64,000 nt of DNA from Arthrospira sp. PCC 9108 (GCA_016745315.1 CP066886.1:2139501-2203500), one strand, 5' to 3'. Shown: positions 26,066-34,903, counted from the first letter of the stretch. The notes: generated by a model from the letters alone, not told the origin. Made by a program: numbers and translations.

Positions 26066-27400
26066 ATGGCTTTTAGCGAGTTATTCCCCCTTGATCACAA
26101 CTTTATTCCTGGTGCGATGGTTTCTGGGACCGTCGGTAGTTTAATTGATAACGGCGATGACTTTCTATTCTATCCTATCAACGGTTCAGAAGTCATTGTT
26201 GATGTCTCCCCTCTCCCCGCATGGCAACTTGGTTTAATGCCTGGAGAAATCATCACTCTCCAAGTAGGAGAATGGAATGGTCGCGAAATCGACACTAACA
26301 ATATTATCCGTCCTGATGGGTCTACGGTGTTAGGTTTATCTAACATTCCCCCCATGACTATACCACCTAATATAGACCCTTTAACAGGTGTCGGATTAAC
26401 TACTTTCTCAGGTACAGTAATTAGCCAAACTGAACCGGATAGCTTTTTCTTCCAAAGTGATATCGGACCGATTTTGGTAGATGCTATTCCCCAAGGTGAA
26501 GGAATAGTTACTGTCATTCCGGGAGAAATATTAACCATTGTTGGAAATTTTGATGACTATGATTTTGATGCTTACAGTTTGACCCGTCTGGACGGTTCGC
26601 CGGTTCTACCTAACCAGCCACCAATTATGGGTTTTACACCCCCTTCAATTCCTCCGATAAATCCAGAATTTCTGACTCTCTCAGGTACAGTAATTAGCCA
26701 AACTGAACCGGATAGCTTTTTCTTCCAAAGTGATATCGGACCGATTTTGGTAGATGCTATTCCCCAAGGTGAAGGAATGGTCACTGTCATTCCGGGAGAA
26801 ATATTAACCATTGTTGGAAATTTTGATGACTATGATTTTGATGCTTACAGTTTGACCCGTCTGGACGGTTCGCCGGTTCTACCTAACCAGCCACCAATGA
26901 TGGGTTTTACACCCCCTTCAATTCCTCCGATAAATCCAGAATTTCTGACTCTCTCAGGTACAGTAATTAGCCAAACTGAACCGGATAGCTTTTTCTTCCA
27001 AAGTGATATCGGACCGATTTTGGTAGATGCTATTCCCCAAGGTGAAGGAATGGTCACTGTCATTCCGGGAGAAATATTAACCATTGTTGGAAATTTTGAT
27101 GACTATGATTTTGATGCTTACAGTTTGACCCGTCTGGACGGTTCGCCGGTTCTACCTAACCAGCCACCAATGATGGGTTTTACACCCCCTTCAATTCCTC
27201 CGATAAATCCAGTATTATCCAATCGTATTCAGATGGAAATTACTGATATTAATAATCCCGAATTTGCGCCAATTAATAACATTCCTAACCCTCCCTTAAA
27301 TCCGGGTAATAGGACATCCCCAACAGTAGGCGATCGCGATTATAATTATGATCAGCCTGATTTTGACTATGACCACGGTAGATCTCGTCGTTTTAACTAA
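26066..27400 (+). CDS. protein of four OB-like repeats (three near-identical) with Asp/Asn-rich tail
   Basis: A 444-residue protein from the ATG at 26066 (MAFSELFPLDHNF). Residues about 12-105 are one divergent unit (SGTVGSLIDNGDDFLFYP...VPGEIITL-like). Residues about 115-387 are three 91-residue units, each reading SGTVISQTEPDSFFFQSDIG, ILVDAIPQGEG, VTVIPGEILTIVGNFDDYDF and DAYSLTRLDGSPVLPNQPP. The same pattern occurs once in the OB-fold protein at 30520-30909 (IVDAGP..LQPGEQVTVTGKYDDYDFDAFTITR). The tail NRIQMEITDINNPEFAP...DRDYNYD matches the two small proteins that follow. I see no signal peptide. Likely a binding or structural protein; not recognised beyond that. Confidence 0.7.
   Translation: MAFSELFPLDHNFIPGAMVSGTVGSLIDNGDDFLFYPINGSEVIVDVSPLPAWQLGLMPGEIITLQVGEWNGREIDTNNIIRPDGSTVLGLSNIPPMTIPPNIDPLTGVGLTTFSGTVISQTEPDSFFFQSDIGPILVDAIPQGEGIVTVIPGEILTIVGNFDDYDFDAYSLTRLDGSPVLPNQPPIMGFTPPSIPPINPEFLTLSGTVISQTEPDSFFFQSDIGPILVDAIPQGEGMVTVIPGEILTIVGNFDDYDFDAYSLTRLDGSPVLPNQPPMMGFTPPSIPPINPEFLTLSGTVISQTEPDSFFFQSDIGPILVDAIPQGEGMVTVIPGEILTIVGNFDDYDFDAYSLTRLDGSPVLPNQPPMMGFTPPSIPPINPVLSNRIQMEITDINNPEFAPINNIPNPPLNPGNRTSPTVGDRDYNYDQPDFDYDHGRSRRFN
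26408..27226. repeat. three tandem 273-bp coding repeats
   Basis: Copies begin at 26408, 26681 and 26954 (TCAGGTACAGTAATTAGCC), exactly 273 bp or 91 codons apart. Copies 2 and 3 are identical or nearly so; copy 1 has a few substitutions (ATAGTT for ATGGTC, ATTATG for ATGATG). Identity at synonymous sites means recent duplication or gene conversion. Copy number may vary among strains and can collapse in assembly. Confidence 0.93.
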
Positions 27401-27479
27401 TAGTTTCAGCCACTATCATCTATAAACTAATCCCGGCTTTTCATTTAACACAAAAAACATTGATTTAGGAGATACTTCG

Positions 27480-27803
27480 ATGAAACCTTCCTGGAAAATT
27501 GCGACCCTGTTATCCTTCGCTGCTATTATCGGTTTTGCGGAAGCTGGTCAAGCCGCCATAAATCCCCCATCACTAACCCCCGTAAATCGCATTCAGATCG
27601 ACATTGAAGACCTACCCAATATCCTACCTGGGGAGGATGCTAATTTACTAGCAAATCGTTTTAATAATAGCGATCGCGATTTTAATTATGACAATGATCG
27701 AGGTCGGAATTCCCGCCGAGTTAACCGTCCTAATGCTGGTCGTTTTAATGGTCAAACTCCCCGCCGAGTTAACCGTCCTAATGCTGGTCGTCGTCAAAGA
27801 TAG
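27480..27803 (+). CDS. small secreted Asn/Asp/Arg-rich protein (paralogue 1)
   Basis: A 107-residue protein with clear signal peptide (MKPSWKIATLLSFAAIIGFA, cleavage likely after AGQA). The mature part starts AINPPSLTPVNRIQIDIEDLPNILPGEDANLL, then NNSDRDFNYDNDRGRNS, and ends with two copies of RRVNRPNAGR encoded by a 30-bp direct repeat. A good ribosome site (TTTAGGAGATACTTCG) precedes the ATG. The next gene is its copy. The NRIQ(I/M)(D/E)I and DRD(F/Y)NYD motifs recur at the C-terminus of the repeat protein upstream. No known family comes to mind. Confidence 0.72.
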   Translation: MKPSWKIATLLSFAAIIGFAEAGQAAINPPSLTPVNRIQIDIEDLPNILPGEDANLLANRFNNSDRDFNYDNDRGRNSRRVNRPNAGRFNGQTPRRVNRPNAGRRQR

Positions 27804-27820
27804 TCACCACTTGATAAACA

Positions 27821-27849
27821 TTGATAAATTTGTCAATTTAGGCTATACT
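27821..27849 (+). promoter_or_regulatory. sigma70-type promoter of paralogue 2
   Basis: TTGATA (27821-27826), a 17-bp spacer, then TATACT (27844-27849), 60 bp before the start at 27909. Confidence 0.55.
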
Positions 27850-27908
27850 TAGGGTAATCATAAATTACCATCTCAATACTCAAATTTAACTCTTTAGGAG
27901 ATGCTTCG

Positions 27909-28166
27909 ATGAAACCTTCCTGGAAAATTGCGACCCTGTTATCCTTCGCTATTATCGGTTTTGCGGAAGCTGGTCAAGCCGCCATAAATCCCCCATCACT
28001 AACCCCCGTAAATCGCATTCAGATCGACATTGAAGACCTACCCAATATCTTACCTAGGGATGATGCTAATTTACTGGCTGATTCTGATAGAGATAATGAT
28101 GTCGATTATGATTATGATAATGATAAGGGTAGTGCTTCCCGTAACCGTCGTAGCAGATGGTCTTAA
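27909..28166 (+). CDS. small secreted Asp/Asn/Arg-rich protein (paralogue 2)
   Basis: An 85-residue copy of the preceding gene. The signal peptide and first 55 residues are the same apart from one lost Ala, so codons and ribosome site were duplicated together. The C-terminal part differs: LADSDRDNDVDYDYDNDKGSASRNRRSRWS, with alternating Asp/Tyr/Asn followed by a basic end and without the RRVNRPNAGR repeats. It has its own promoter. The conserved leader with a variable, charged tail resembles how precursor peptides look, but that is inference only. Confidence 0.72.
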   Translation: MKPSWKIATLLSFAIIGFAEAGQAAINPPSLTPVNRIQIDIEDLPNILPRDDANLLADSDRDNDVDYDYDNDKGSASRNRRSRWS

Positions 28167-28180
28167 CTAAATGATTAGTC

Positions 28181-28231
28181 TTGAAATGTTGTGAATTTAG
28201 GCTATACTTAGGGGGATTAATCTCCCCCTAA
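28181..28231 (+). promoter_or_regulatory. promoter and palindrome upstream of the JmjC/cupin gene
   Basis: TTGAAA (28181-28186), a 16-bp spacer, then TATACT (28203-28208). It shares GAATTTAGGCTATACTTAGGG-like sequence with the promoter of paralogue 2, as part of the duplication. Immediately downstream, TTAGGGGGA (28208-28216) pairs with TCCCCCTAA (28223-28231). This hairpin may terminate the upstream transcript or sit at the 5' end of the oxygenase mRNA. Confidence 0.5.
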
Positions 28232-28262
28232 TGGTTATTAAAATTTCGTTTTCTATCTATCA

Positions 28263-29426
28263 ATGCAGACCTTAACCGAATTATTGCACCCTTTACCAAT
28301 TAGCGAATTTTTCGATAAATATTGGACTGAAAAAGCTGTGCTAATTCCTGGTGATAATCATCAAAAATTTGCCAATTTGTTTTCGTGGCAAAAACTCAAT
28401 AATTTACTCAACTATTATCCCTTAAAACACCCAGAAATCAGATTAGCTAAAGCTGGGGAAACTTTGCCAGAAATTACCAACAATGAACAGATAATTAAAC
28501 AATGTCAGGAAGGCGCTACTCTTATTATCGATCGACTTCATGAAAAAATAGAAGCGATCGCCAAAATGGTAGCCTTATTACGCATAGAAATCGGACATCG
28601 TAGCCAAGTCAATAGTTATTGTTCATTTCCCGGACATCAAGGCTTTGCTTGTCATTACGACTCCCACGAAGTTTTCATCCTGCAAATTTCCGGTAGAAAA
28701 CACTGGCGAGTTTTTTCAGATACCTTTATTTATCCCCTGAGTGAAAATCGATCTTCCCAGTTTTCTCCCCCTGATACTCAACCCTATATAGACGCAATTA
28801 TTAACCCTGGCGATCTGCTTTATATACCCCGTGGACATTGGCATTATGCTATAGCAATTGATGAACCTTCTTTGCATTTAACCCTGGGAATTGACTGTCA
28901 AACTGGTATTGATTTTAGTGATTGGTTAACCAGTCAATTGCAACAACATCCACAATGGCGAAAAAATTTACCTTTATTAAATAAATCCCATCGAGAAAAC
29001 TGCCGCCAACATCTACAAAACCTAGTCCAAAACTGGCTAGAAATATTGGAGTCCGAGGATTTAATTAATCGCTACTTAGATGAACAACTTTTACAAGGAC
29101 AACCTGACTTACAATTAGGCTTTCCCAGTCAAATTGGCTATGATATCTTCCCCCAAGGTAAGCAGACTAAATTCTATCGTCCTCAGCAACCCGTCGATAT
29201 TACTCAATTAACTCCCACGGGTAAATTTGAAATTAAAACTGGGGGTAAGAAAATATCTCTGATCGGACTTGACCAAGATATATTAGAGAAAATTTTTACA
29301 TCCACAGAATTTAGTGGCTTAGACATACAACAATGGTTACAAGATTTTGACTGGGATACAGAAATTGTTCCCCTACTGTCGCGTTTGGTTAAAGCTGGAA
29401 TTTTGCTGGTTATCTCCCATCCATAA
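28263..29426 (+). CDS. JmjC/cupin_4 domain 2-oxoglutarate-dependent oxygenase
   Basis: A 387-residue protein of the ribosomal-oxygenase-like JmjC family (YcfD/ROXA, MINA53/NO66). It opens MQTLTELLHPLPISEFFDKYWTEKAVLIPG, the usual N-terminal helix and first strand. The iron triad is visible: HYDSHEVFILQISGRKHWRV gives the H-x-D pair, and GDLLYIPRGHWHYAI supplies the distal His. A C-terminal winged-helix-like region (DIQQWLQDFDWDTEIVPLLSRLVKAGILLV) is typical. E. coli YcfD hydroxylates an Arg of ribosomal protein L16. The substrate here is unknown; the small secreted Arg/Asn/Asp-rich proteins next door are candidates only by position. Confidence 0.87.
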   Translation: MQTLTELLHPLPISEFFDKYWTEKAVLIPGDNHQKFANLFSWQKLNNLLNYYPLKHPEIRLAKAGETLPEITNNEQIIKQCQEGATLIIDRLHEKIEAIAKMVALLRIEIGHRSQVNSYCSFPGHQGFACHYDSHEVFILQISGRKHWRVFSDTFIYPLSENRSSQFSPPDTQPYIDAIINPGDLLYIPRGHWHYAIAIDEPSLHLTLGIDCQTGIDFSDWLTSQLQQHPQWRKNLPLLNKSHRENCRQHLQNLVQNWLEILESEDLINRYLDEQLLQGQPDLQLGFPSQIGYDIFPQGKQTKFYRPQQPVDITQLTPTGKFEIKTGGKKISLIGLDQDILEKIFTSTEFSGLDIQQWLQDFDWDTEIVPLLSRLVKAGILLVISHP

Positions 29427-29514
29427 ACGGCGTTTATTAATCACAGCTTTTAGGTTGAAAAGCTATTATATATGTCGGCACATTTTCCCATGATAATATA
29501 ATAGAGCAAGTCGG

Positions 29515-30378
29515 CTAGTTTGTCAAGAGGAAATCATCAGAAATTTGGGGAGGATAAACGTGATCAATTTCGGCGACCAACCAAGAACCAAAAGTTGCCA
29601 AAAAATCGACAATTTGCTGGGGTGAATCAAGGGGATTAATTGACCAATTTAAGGCTTGATACATGAGTGTTTGTTGTGCGGGATAATATTCGGAAAAAAT
29701 CTGATAACAAGGATATAAATCACGGGTATAACATTGATGACGTTCCATGACAATTTCTAAGCCAGACCGGAGGATCCTTTTCATAATCCACTGACCGAGT
29801 TTATGAACATAAGCAGTTTGTTCATTAGGTGGCTTTTGAGGGGTTGTATATAATAGGTCAAAACTGACTTCCTGGATATCTTCGGACAAGTCAAAAGCAT
29901 GACTAACCGCATCGATATCAGGCTTAAACTTTGGCAATTCTGGAGAGATATCTTGTCCGTAAACACAGGCGGCTTGAGTGACAATTAGCATTCGCAAACC
30001 CTCATAACCATAATCATCAAAATCCCGTAAGCGATCGCCTGAAATAGGTGACAATTCGACTCCCTTACAGAAGGGATATTTTTGGCTAACTTGCTGATTA
30101 AAAGCATCAAACCAAGCGCGATCGCAGTGTTTATAATTCCCGGAAACGACGGCGAAACTATCAACATCAGAAATCAAGGGAATAGCTTGTCCTACGGCGA
30201 CAGACCCGCGAATATAAATGCTATGAACTTGGTCAGACCAATGATTAAGATAAGCTGTGACAATTTCATCAACTAGCGATCGCCAAGGTTCCACAATTTT
30301 GTCAATATTAGCTTTCCGAATAATAAAGCCTTGTTCATCAACTCCCAAAACCGAGCCAATTTGAGCAATTTTAGCCAT
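29515..30378 (-). CDS. nucleotidyltransferase-fold protein
   Basis: A 287-residue protein. The motif IYIRGSVAVGQAIPLISDVDSFAVV (about residues 55-79) is the GS...SDxD signature of the polymerase-beta-like nucleotidyltransferase superfamily, with both metal-binding Asp of the first motif present. The rest is helical and not recognised. Enzymes of this fold include aminoglycoside adenylyltransferases and MNT-type antitoxins. The gene stands alone between two convergent/divergent neighbours, with no HEPN partner, so neither role is favoured. Confidence 0.72.
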   Translation of the reverse strand: MAKIAQIGSVLGVDEQGFIIRKANIDKIVEPWRSLVDEIVTAYLNHWSDQVHSIYIRGSVAVGQAIPLISDVDSFAVVSGNYKHCDRAWFDAFNQQVSQKYPFCKGVELSPISGDRLRDFDDYGYEGLRMLIVTQAACVYGQDISPELPKFKPDIDAVSHAFDLSEDIQEVSFDLLYTTPQKPPNEQTAYVHKLGQWIMKRILRSGLEIVMERHQCYTRDLYPCYQIFSEYYPAQQTLMYQALNWSINPLDSPQQIVDFLATFGSWLVAEIDHVYPPQISDDFLLTN

Positions 30379-30519
30379 AGTTAAATCATCCCGTAGTTAG
30401 AGTTAATATTATCACCCAAGTTAATCATAACTGTAATGCTGATCACCAATTAGCCGCTGTCATTTTTTGGTCATATTTGCAGTTTACTATGTAAGGCAGT
30501 GCAGTCACCATCAAACTTT

Positions 30520-30909
30520 ATGAAAGCAACTATTACAGCCTTACTAACTTCCGCACTATTAACTATAGGCGTTCCAGCCGCGAATGCACAAGTTTCTATT
30601 CAAAATTTACAGCGTCATTCAGGAGTTACTATATCTGGTACAATTCGCAGTGTGGTAGGTAATGACTTTATCTTAGACGACGGAACCGGACAAATTATTG
30701 TTGATGCTGGACCCATGCGCCATCATCAACTGAATTTACAACCCGGAGAACAGGTCACAGTCACAGGTAAATATGATGACTATGACTTTGATGCTTTCAC
30801 TATTACTCGCAGTAATGGCGAAGTGATTTTTATTCGCGATCCACAGGGTCCCCCACCTTGGTCAGGTGGTTACAGAAGACGAAATTCTGCTTCCCAAAGC
30901 TCTCGATAA
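30520..30909 (+). CDS. periplasmic OB-fold (BOF/YgiW-like) protein
   Basis: A 129-residue exported protein from the ATG at 30520 (MKATITALLTSALLTIGVPAANAQ, signal with AxA-type cleavage). One OB-like unit follows: SGTIRSVVGNDFILDDGTGQ, IIVDAGP, LQPGEQVTVTGKYDDYDFDAFTITRSNG. This is the same core as the repeated units at 26066-27400, especially the (N/K)(F/Y)DDYDFDA(Y/F) turn. The end PPPWSGGYRRRNSASQSSR is basic. BOF proteins bind small cations or ligands in the periplasm. It probably belongs to the same local family of envelope proteins. Confidence 0.75.
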   Translation: MKATITALLTSALLTIGVPAANAQVSIQNLQRHSGVTISGTIRSVVGNDFILDDGTGQIIVDAGPMRHHQLNLQPGEQVTVTGKYDDYDFDAFTITRSNGEVIFIRDPQGPPPWSGGYRRRNSASQSSR

Positions 30910-31041
30910 CAGCAGTTCATAAGCATTAATTACCGTCAATTCCTGTCCTCTCCCTCACCGGGAGGGGATAGCTTGACATGGCTGCCAAAATTTAGCTATT
31001 AATATAATAACTATATATAGTCTATTTTGGTATAAGTACAA

Positions 31042-31719
31042 ATGCGGATTTTATTGGTAGAAGACGACCCAGAACAACGGGAGCCAATTCATGCAGCTTT
31101 AACTCGTTATGGACATATTGTTGATGGGGTAGAAGATGGCACAACCGCCTTGTGGTTAATGAATGAAACTGACTATGATCTGTTGATTTTAGATTGGATG
31201 TTACCGGGAGAAGATGGTATTATTTTATGTGAAAATTATCGCCAAATGGGGAAAACATCACCAGTGTTAATGCTGACAGCTAAAGATACGACGGCTGATA
31301 AAGTTATGGGACTGGACGCTGGCGCAGATGATTATTTAGTTAAACCAGTAGACCTACAAGAATTGTTAGCTAGAATTAGAGCTTTAAGAAGGCGATCGCC
31401 TCTTTGGGTGGGGGATATCTTAGCAGTACAAGGATTATCATTAAATCTCGATACTATGATTTTAACATGGGGGAATGATAGCTTAAAGCTGAAAAGCCGC
31501 GACTTTCAACTATTAGAATATATGATGCGTCATCCCCACCAAGTCCTCACTCATAATCAAATAGAACAAGCACTATGGGAATGGGGAGAAGAACCGGAAA
31601 GCAATGCGGTAGTAGCGAGAGTTAAACGACTCCGCAAAACCCTGACAGCCATAGAAGTTGACAGTTGGATTAAAACTGTTTATGGCATGGGTTATCGCCT
31701 CGAACCTCCGAATAATTAA
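31042..31719 (+). CDS. OmpR-family response regulator
   Basis: A 225-residue regulator: receiver domain with acidic pair EDD (7-9), phospho-acceptor Asp51 in LLILDWMLPGEDG, Lys in YLVKPVDLQE, and a winged-helix effector (about 125-222) ending IKTVYGMGYRLEPP. The kinase gene follows after 15 bp on the same strand, so the pair is an operon. It resembles the RppA/NrsR class of cyanobacterial regulators (redox, metals), but I would not name it. Confidence 0.9.
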   Translation: MRILLVEDDPEQREPIHAALTRYGHIVDGVEDGTTALWLMNETDYDLLILDWMLPGEDGIILCENYRQMGKTSPVLMLTAKDTTADKVMGLDAGADDYLVKPVDLQELLARIRALRRRSPLWVGDILAVQGLSLNLDTMILTWGNDSLKLKSRDFQLLEYMMRHPHQVLTHNQIEQALWEWGEEPESNAVVARVKRLRKTLTAIEVDSWIKTVYGMGYRLEPPNN

Positions 31720-31734
31720 ACATTACAAATATCT

Positions 31735-33177
31735 ATGGTTAAGCTAATTACTAAACTCCAAAAACGTTGGATATCTCTACCTATTAGATGGCGAGGTACG
31801 GCAATTATAGCGATTCCAGTGAGTTTTTTATTGGTAGTATTATTAGCTTTTTCTTGGTTAAAATTTAACATAATTGAAGACGAGGCTTGGGTACAACATA
31901 CCCAGAATGTTAGATTAGAAACTAAACAACTTTTAAACGCTTTACTTGATGCAGAAACTGGAGTGAGAGGATATGGACTGACTCAACGAGATGAGTTTTT
32001 AGAGCGTTATCATCATGCTCAAAGTATAATTCCTCGAGTTTTAGACACTTTACAAGATTTGGTACAAGACAATGCTGAACAATTGGAATACTTGGAAGAT
32101 GTCAGGTTTTATATTGATGAAAATATCGCTAATTTTGAAAAAAAAATAATCCTCCAACAAGAATTAATTAGGATTCGCGGACGCAATGATACTTTAGTAC
32201 CCATTGAGTCTTTATATGATTGGCTGGCTAAAGGTCAAGAAACGATGAATCAAGCACGTCAAGCTATTGATATCTTTGCTGAAAATGAAGAAAAACTACT
32301 AATTGAACGCATCCAACATCGAGATGAATATCGACAATTAACCTGGATTTTCTTATGTTTTTCTGGGGTGATTAGTGCGATCGCTACTATGTTCACTATT
32401 CATCTGTTTTATCAATTAGAACAAGAATTGTCCCAGCGTCAGATTAACTTAAAAATCACTAATCAACGGTTAGAAAATGTCTGTGACCAACTGCAAAGAT
32501 TTACTGCTAATGCTTCCCATGAATTAAGAGCGCCTTTAGCGGCTGTATTAAGTAATGGTCAGGTGGCTTTACTAGAATTAGAGGATTTGGATGAAATCCC
32601 CCCATCATTGCATCGAAGACTAGAAAACATTGTCAAAACTACTAAACAGATGAGTTCCTTAGTCAGTGATTTATTATTTCTCGCCAGACATGAAGGCTTA
32701 CTAGCACCTGAGTCTATACAAAAACTTGATTTAACTCAACTGATATTCCCGATCGCCTCGGAGTGGATAACTCCGCTGAAAAGTCAATCCTTAGAATTAA
32801 TAACTAACCTACCATTAACCCCCATTTGCGTATTAGCCGATCGCAGTTTGTTAAAACAAGTGATCACCAACCTTCTCAGCAACGCCGGTCGCTACACTCC
32901 CCCCGGAGGAATGATTAAAATTAACTTGCACAACTCGGAAAAATATGCTATATTGGAAGTAGAAGACACTGGAATTGGCATTGCTGCTGAAGCATTGCCC
33001 CATGTGTTTGAGCGATTTTATCGAGCGGATCTAAAGCGTTCTAAAGCCTCTGGTGGTTGGGGGTTAGGATTGGCGATCGCCCAACAAATTGTCAAAGCTC
33101 ATGGGGGCGAAATTAACGTAGCTAGTACCCTAAACAAAGGTACTAAATTTACGATAAAATTGCCCCTGATTCACTAA
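31735..33177 (+). CDS. membrane sensor histidine kinase with CHASE3-like sensor
   Basis: A 480-residue kinase. TM1 lies at about 21-44 and TM2 at about 200-224. The extracytoplasmic part between them (LLDAETGVRGYGLTQRDEFLERYHHA) is a CHASE3 domain. HisKA: FTANASHELRAPLAAV with phospho-His262. HATPase_c: LLKQVITNLLSNAGRYTPPGG (N box), VEDTGIGIA (G1), FERFYRADLKRSKASGGWGLGLAIAQQI (F and G2). All catalytic boxes are intact. It should phosphorylate the regulator encoded just upstream. Its signal is unknown; CHASE3 sensors often read envelope stress or small ligands. Confidence 0.92.
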   Translation: MVKLITKLQKRWISLPIRWRGTAIIAIPVSFLLVVLLAFSWLKFNIIEDEAWVQHTQNVRLETKQLLNALLDAETGVRGYGLTQRDEFLERYHHAQSIIPRVLDTLQDLVQDNAEQLEYLEDVRFYIDENIANFEKKIILQQELIRIRGRNDTLVPIESLYDWLAKGQETMNQARQAIDIFAENEEKLLIERIQHRDEYRQLTWIFLCFSGVISAIATMFTIHLFYQLEQELSQRQINLKITNQRLENVCDQLQRFTANASHELRAPLAAVLSNGQVALLELEDLDEIPPSLHRRLENIVKTTKQMSSLVSDLLFLARHEGLLAPESIQKLDLTQLIFPIASEWITPLKSQSLELITNLPLTPICVLADRSLLKQVITNLLSNAGRYTPPGGMIKINLHNSEKYAILEVEDTGIGIAAEALPHVFERFYRADLKRSKASGGWGLGLAIAQQIVKAHGGEINVASTLNKGTKFTIKLPLIH

Positions 33178-33188
33178 TTGAGTAACTC

Positions 33189-34607
33189 CTAAGACTTCAA
33201 GCCAGGTAAACCCCAACTCTGAACCACCTTAGCGATCGCATCCCTGGTAGCCTCGGCTCCAAAACCCCAAGCCATGAGAGTAAAATAGTCCCGAGAAGGG
33301 TTAGCGCCAAAAGTCGAATTAGCCACATATAACTCAGTAAAACCGGCTCCGGCTAATAGCACCACCGCCAACGCATAACTCGTCCAAACAAAGGCTCTAA
33401 TCCGCAAATTAGCCGACACTGCTTGTTCACTCCAAGAAGCGTTGTAATGAGTAGCCGGAGGGAGAGCCACTAAAGACAAACCGGACATAAATCCTAATCC
33501 TTTAGAAACCAAATCCGACTCAGCCAGACTTTGTTCATCTACCTGAACCTTTAGCTGTTCTAACTGACGACCGACAGTTTCATCTTTTTGTAACTCCATG
33601 GGGGTTAAACGGTCAACCTGGCGATCGAGTTGGCGAATAATTGCAGCCAGAGGCTTTTGGTCATCATCACTTTCAACGGGGAGGCGTTTTTGTAGTTCCT
33701 CAATATCCTTTTTTAAAGGAGCATAACTGTTAATTTGTTTGGCGATCTCCTCCAACTTCTGACGCAATTGAGGCGGACCTTCCAACTCTGGCGCAGTGTT
33801 CAGAGCATCATCTAAATCCCAAGTTACCATCCGCACAAAGGTAGTGGTAGCATCATAATCCTCTAACTTCTGTTTGAGGCGATCGCTATATTCAAACTGC
33901 GCCAACCAATCAGACCTTCCCATCACCCAACGCCGCCAAGTTCCCTCAGCGCGATCAATAATCAGCGCCGCTTCTTCCCAGCGTTCCCCCTGAAGTTCCA
34001 TCTTCACTTCAACTAAATAAGCATTGATGCGACCCTTAAACTCCTTAGCCTTATCGATATCTGGATCTTCTTCCATCTGAGCATAAAGCTGTCCTACCCG
34101 CATCAAAATCTGATCTCTCGGTCGTCCTTCGTCGCGATAAGCAGAGATGACAATTCCTAATCCTGTCCCAAATACCAGCATTACCAGGGGTAAAAACCAA
34201 TGGTCTTTAACCCTTAACGTCACCGGAATCGCCAGTTGTCCCCCAGAGTAACTTAGCCGCACAGTTCCCACAAATTCACCACTATCAGGAGCCTGGCGTA
34301 AGTTAAACACCACGGGTACAATCACCTCATTCGCCTTACCCAGAATTGGCTGCATTTCCCCAGCGGCGATCGCCTCCCCAGGAAACACCGACACCCCATT
34401 AGTTCCACTGAGGTCAAACGGAAGCACCTGTAAATCTCTGACGGCGCTATCGGTTCTAATGTAAAGCTGGCGGACTTGTTTTGATGTGCGATCGCCAGCA
34501 ATGGTCAATTGCTCCGGTTCTACAGTCTGAGCGATCGCCACATCTCCCGTCAACAAGGCTATGGCGGGAATTAGACAACTAGCCAAAACAGATTTAAACG
34601 ACTTCAT
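33189..34607 (-). CDS. exported/membrane protein of unknown function with coiled coil
   Basis: A 472-residue protein not assigned to a family. It has a signal peptide (MKSFKSVLASCLIPAIALLTGDVAIAQ), an Ig-like beta-rich region (about 30-135), a TM helix (HWFLPLVMLVFGTGLGIVISAY, about 136-157), a long helical region with predicted coiled coil (about 165-375; LRQKLEEIAKQINSYAPLKKDIEELQKRL), and a second TM near the C-terminus (VWTSYALAVVLLAGAGFTELYVA). It overlaps the upstream ABM gene by 4 bp (ATGA), so they are translationally coupled. Confidence 0.75.
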   Translation of the reverse strand: MKSFKSVLASCLIPAIALLTGDVAIAQTVEPEQLTIAGDRTSKQVRQLYIRTDSAVRDLQVLPFDLSGTNGVSVFPGEAIAAGEMQPILGKANEVIVPVVFNLRQAPDSGEFVGTVRLSYSGGQLAIPVTLRVKDHWFLPLVMLVFGTGLGIVISAYRDEGRPRDQILMRVGQLYAQMEEDPDIDKAKEFKGRINAYLVEVKMELQGERWEEAALIIDRAEGTWRRWVMGRSDWLAQFEYSDRLKQKLEDYDATTTFVRMVTWDLDDALNTAPELEGPPQLRQKLEEIAKQINSYAPLKKDIEELQKRLPVESDDDQKPLAAIIRQLDRQVDRLTPMELQKDETVGRQLEQLKVQVDEQSLAESDLVSKGLGFMSGLSLVALPPATHYNASWSEQAVSANLRIRAFVWTSYALAVVLLAGAGFTELYVANSTFGANPSRDYFTLMAWGFGAEATRDAIAKVVQSWGLPGLKS

Positions 34608-34903
34608 CCTAGATTACCCTCCAGCGTCCATAAATCAATATCCAGCTTTTCGATTAAACCTTCTGTATTTTCCCGGAATGTTTTAATATGATCCGCCGCC
34701 ATGTGTTGTTCCCACAACAAACGACTTTCCCAGTTCTCATAAAACAAAAATAAAGTCGGATCATCAATCGACCGATGTAAATCATAATTGAGACATCCAC
34801 TTTCAGCTAAAGTCAGCGGAATGAGTTTCCGTAACTCCTGATGAACTTTCTCTTGTACTCCGGCTTTAGCTTTGATTCTCGCTACAACTGTTAATTGACT
34901 CAT
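34604..34903 (-). CDS. antibiotic-biosynthesis-monooxygenase (ABM) domain protein, YgiN-like
   Basis: A 99-residue dimeric ferredoxin-like alpha/beta barrel protein, starting at MSQLTVVARIKAKAG (34903) rather than five codons upstream. Signature features are LRKLIPLTLAESGCLNYDLHRSIDDP, FLFYENWESRLLWEQHMAADHIKTF. Relatives include quinol monooxygenase YgiN. The stop overlaps the start of the membrane protein gene. The pairing of a small quinone-type oxygenase and a membrane coiled-coil protein is unexplained. Confidence 0.82.
   Translation of the reverse strand: MSQLTVVARIKAKAGVQEKVHQELRKLIPLTLAESGCLNYDLHRSIDDPTLFLFYENWESRLLWEQHMAADHIKTFRENTEGLIEKLDIDLWTLEGNLG

Noticed and set aside
26170..27084. 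repeated minus-strand ORFs of 79-122 residues
   Set aside because: They are the complement of the 273-bp coding repeats.
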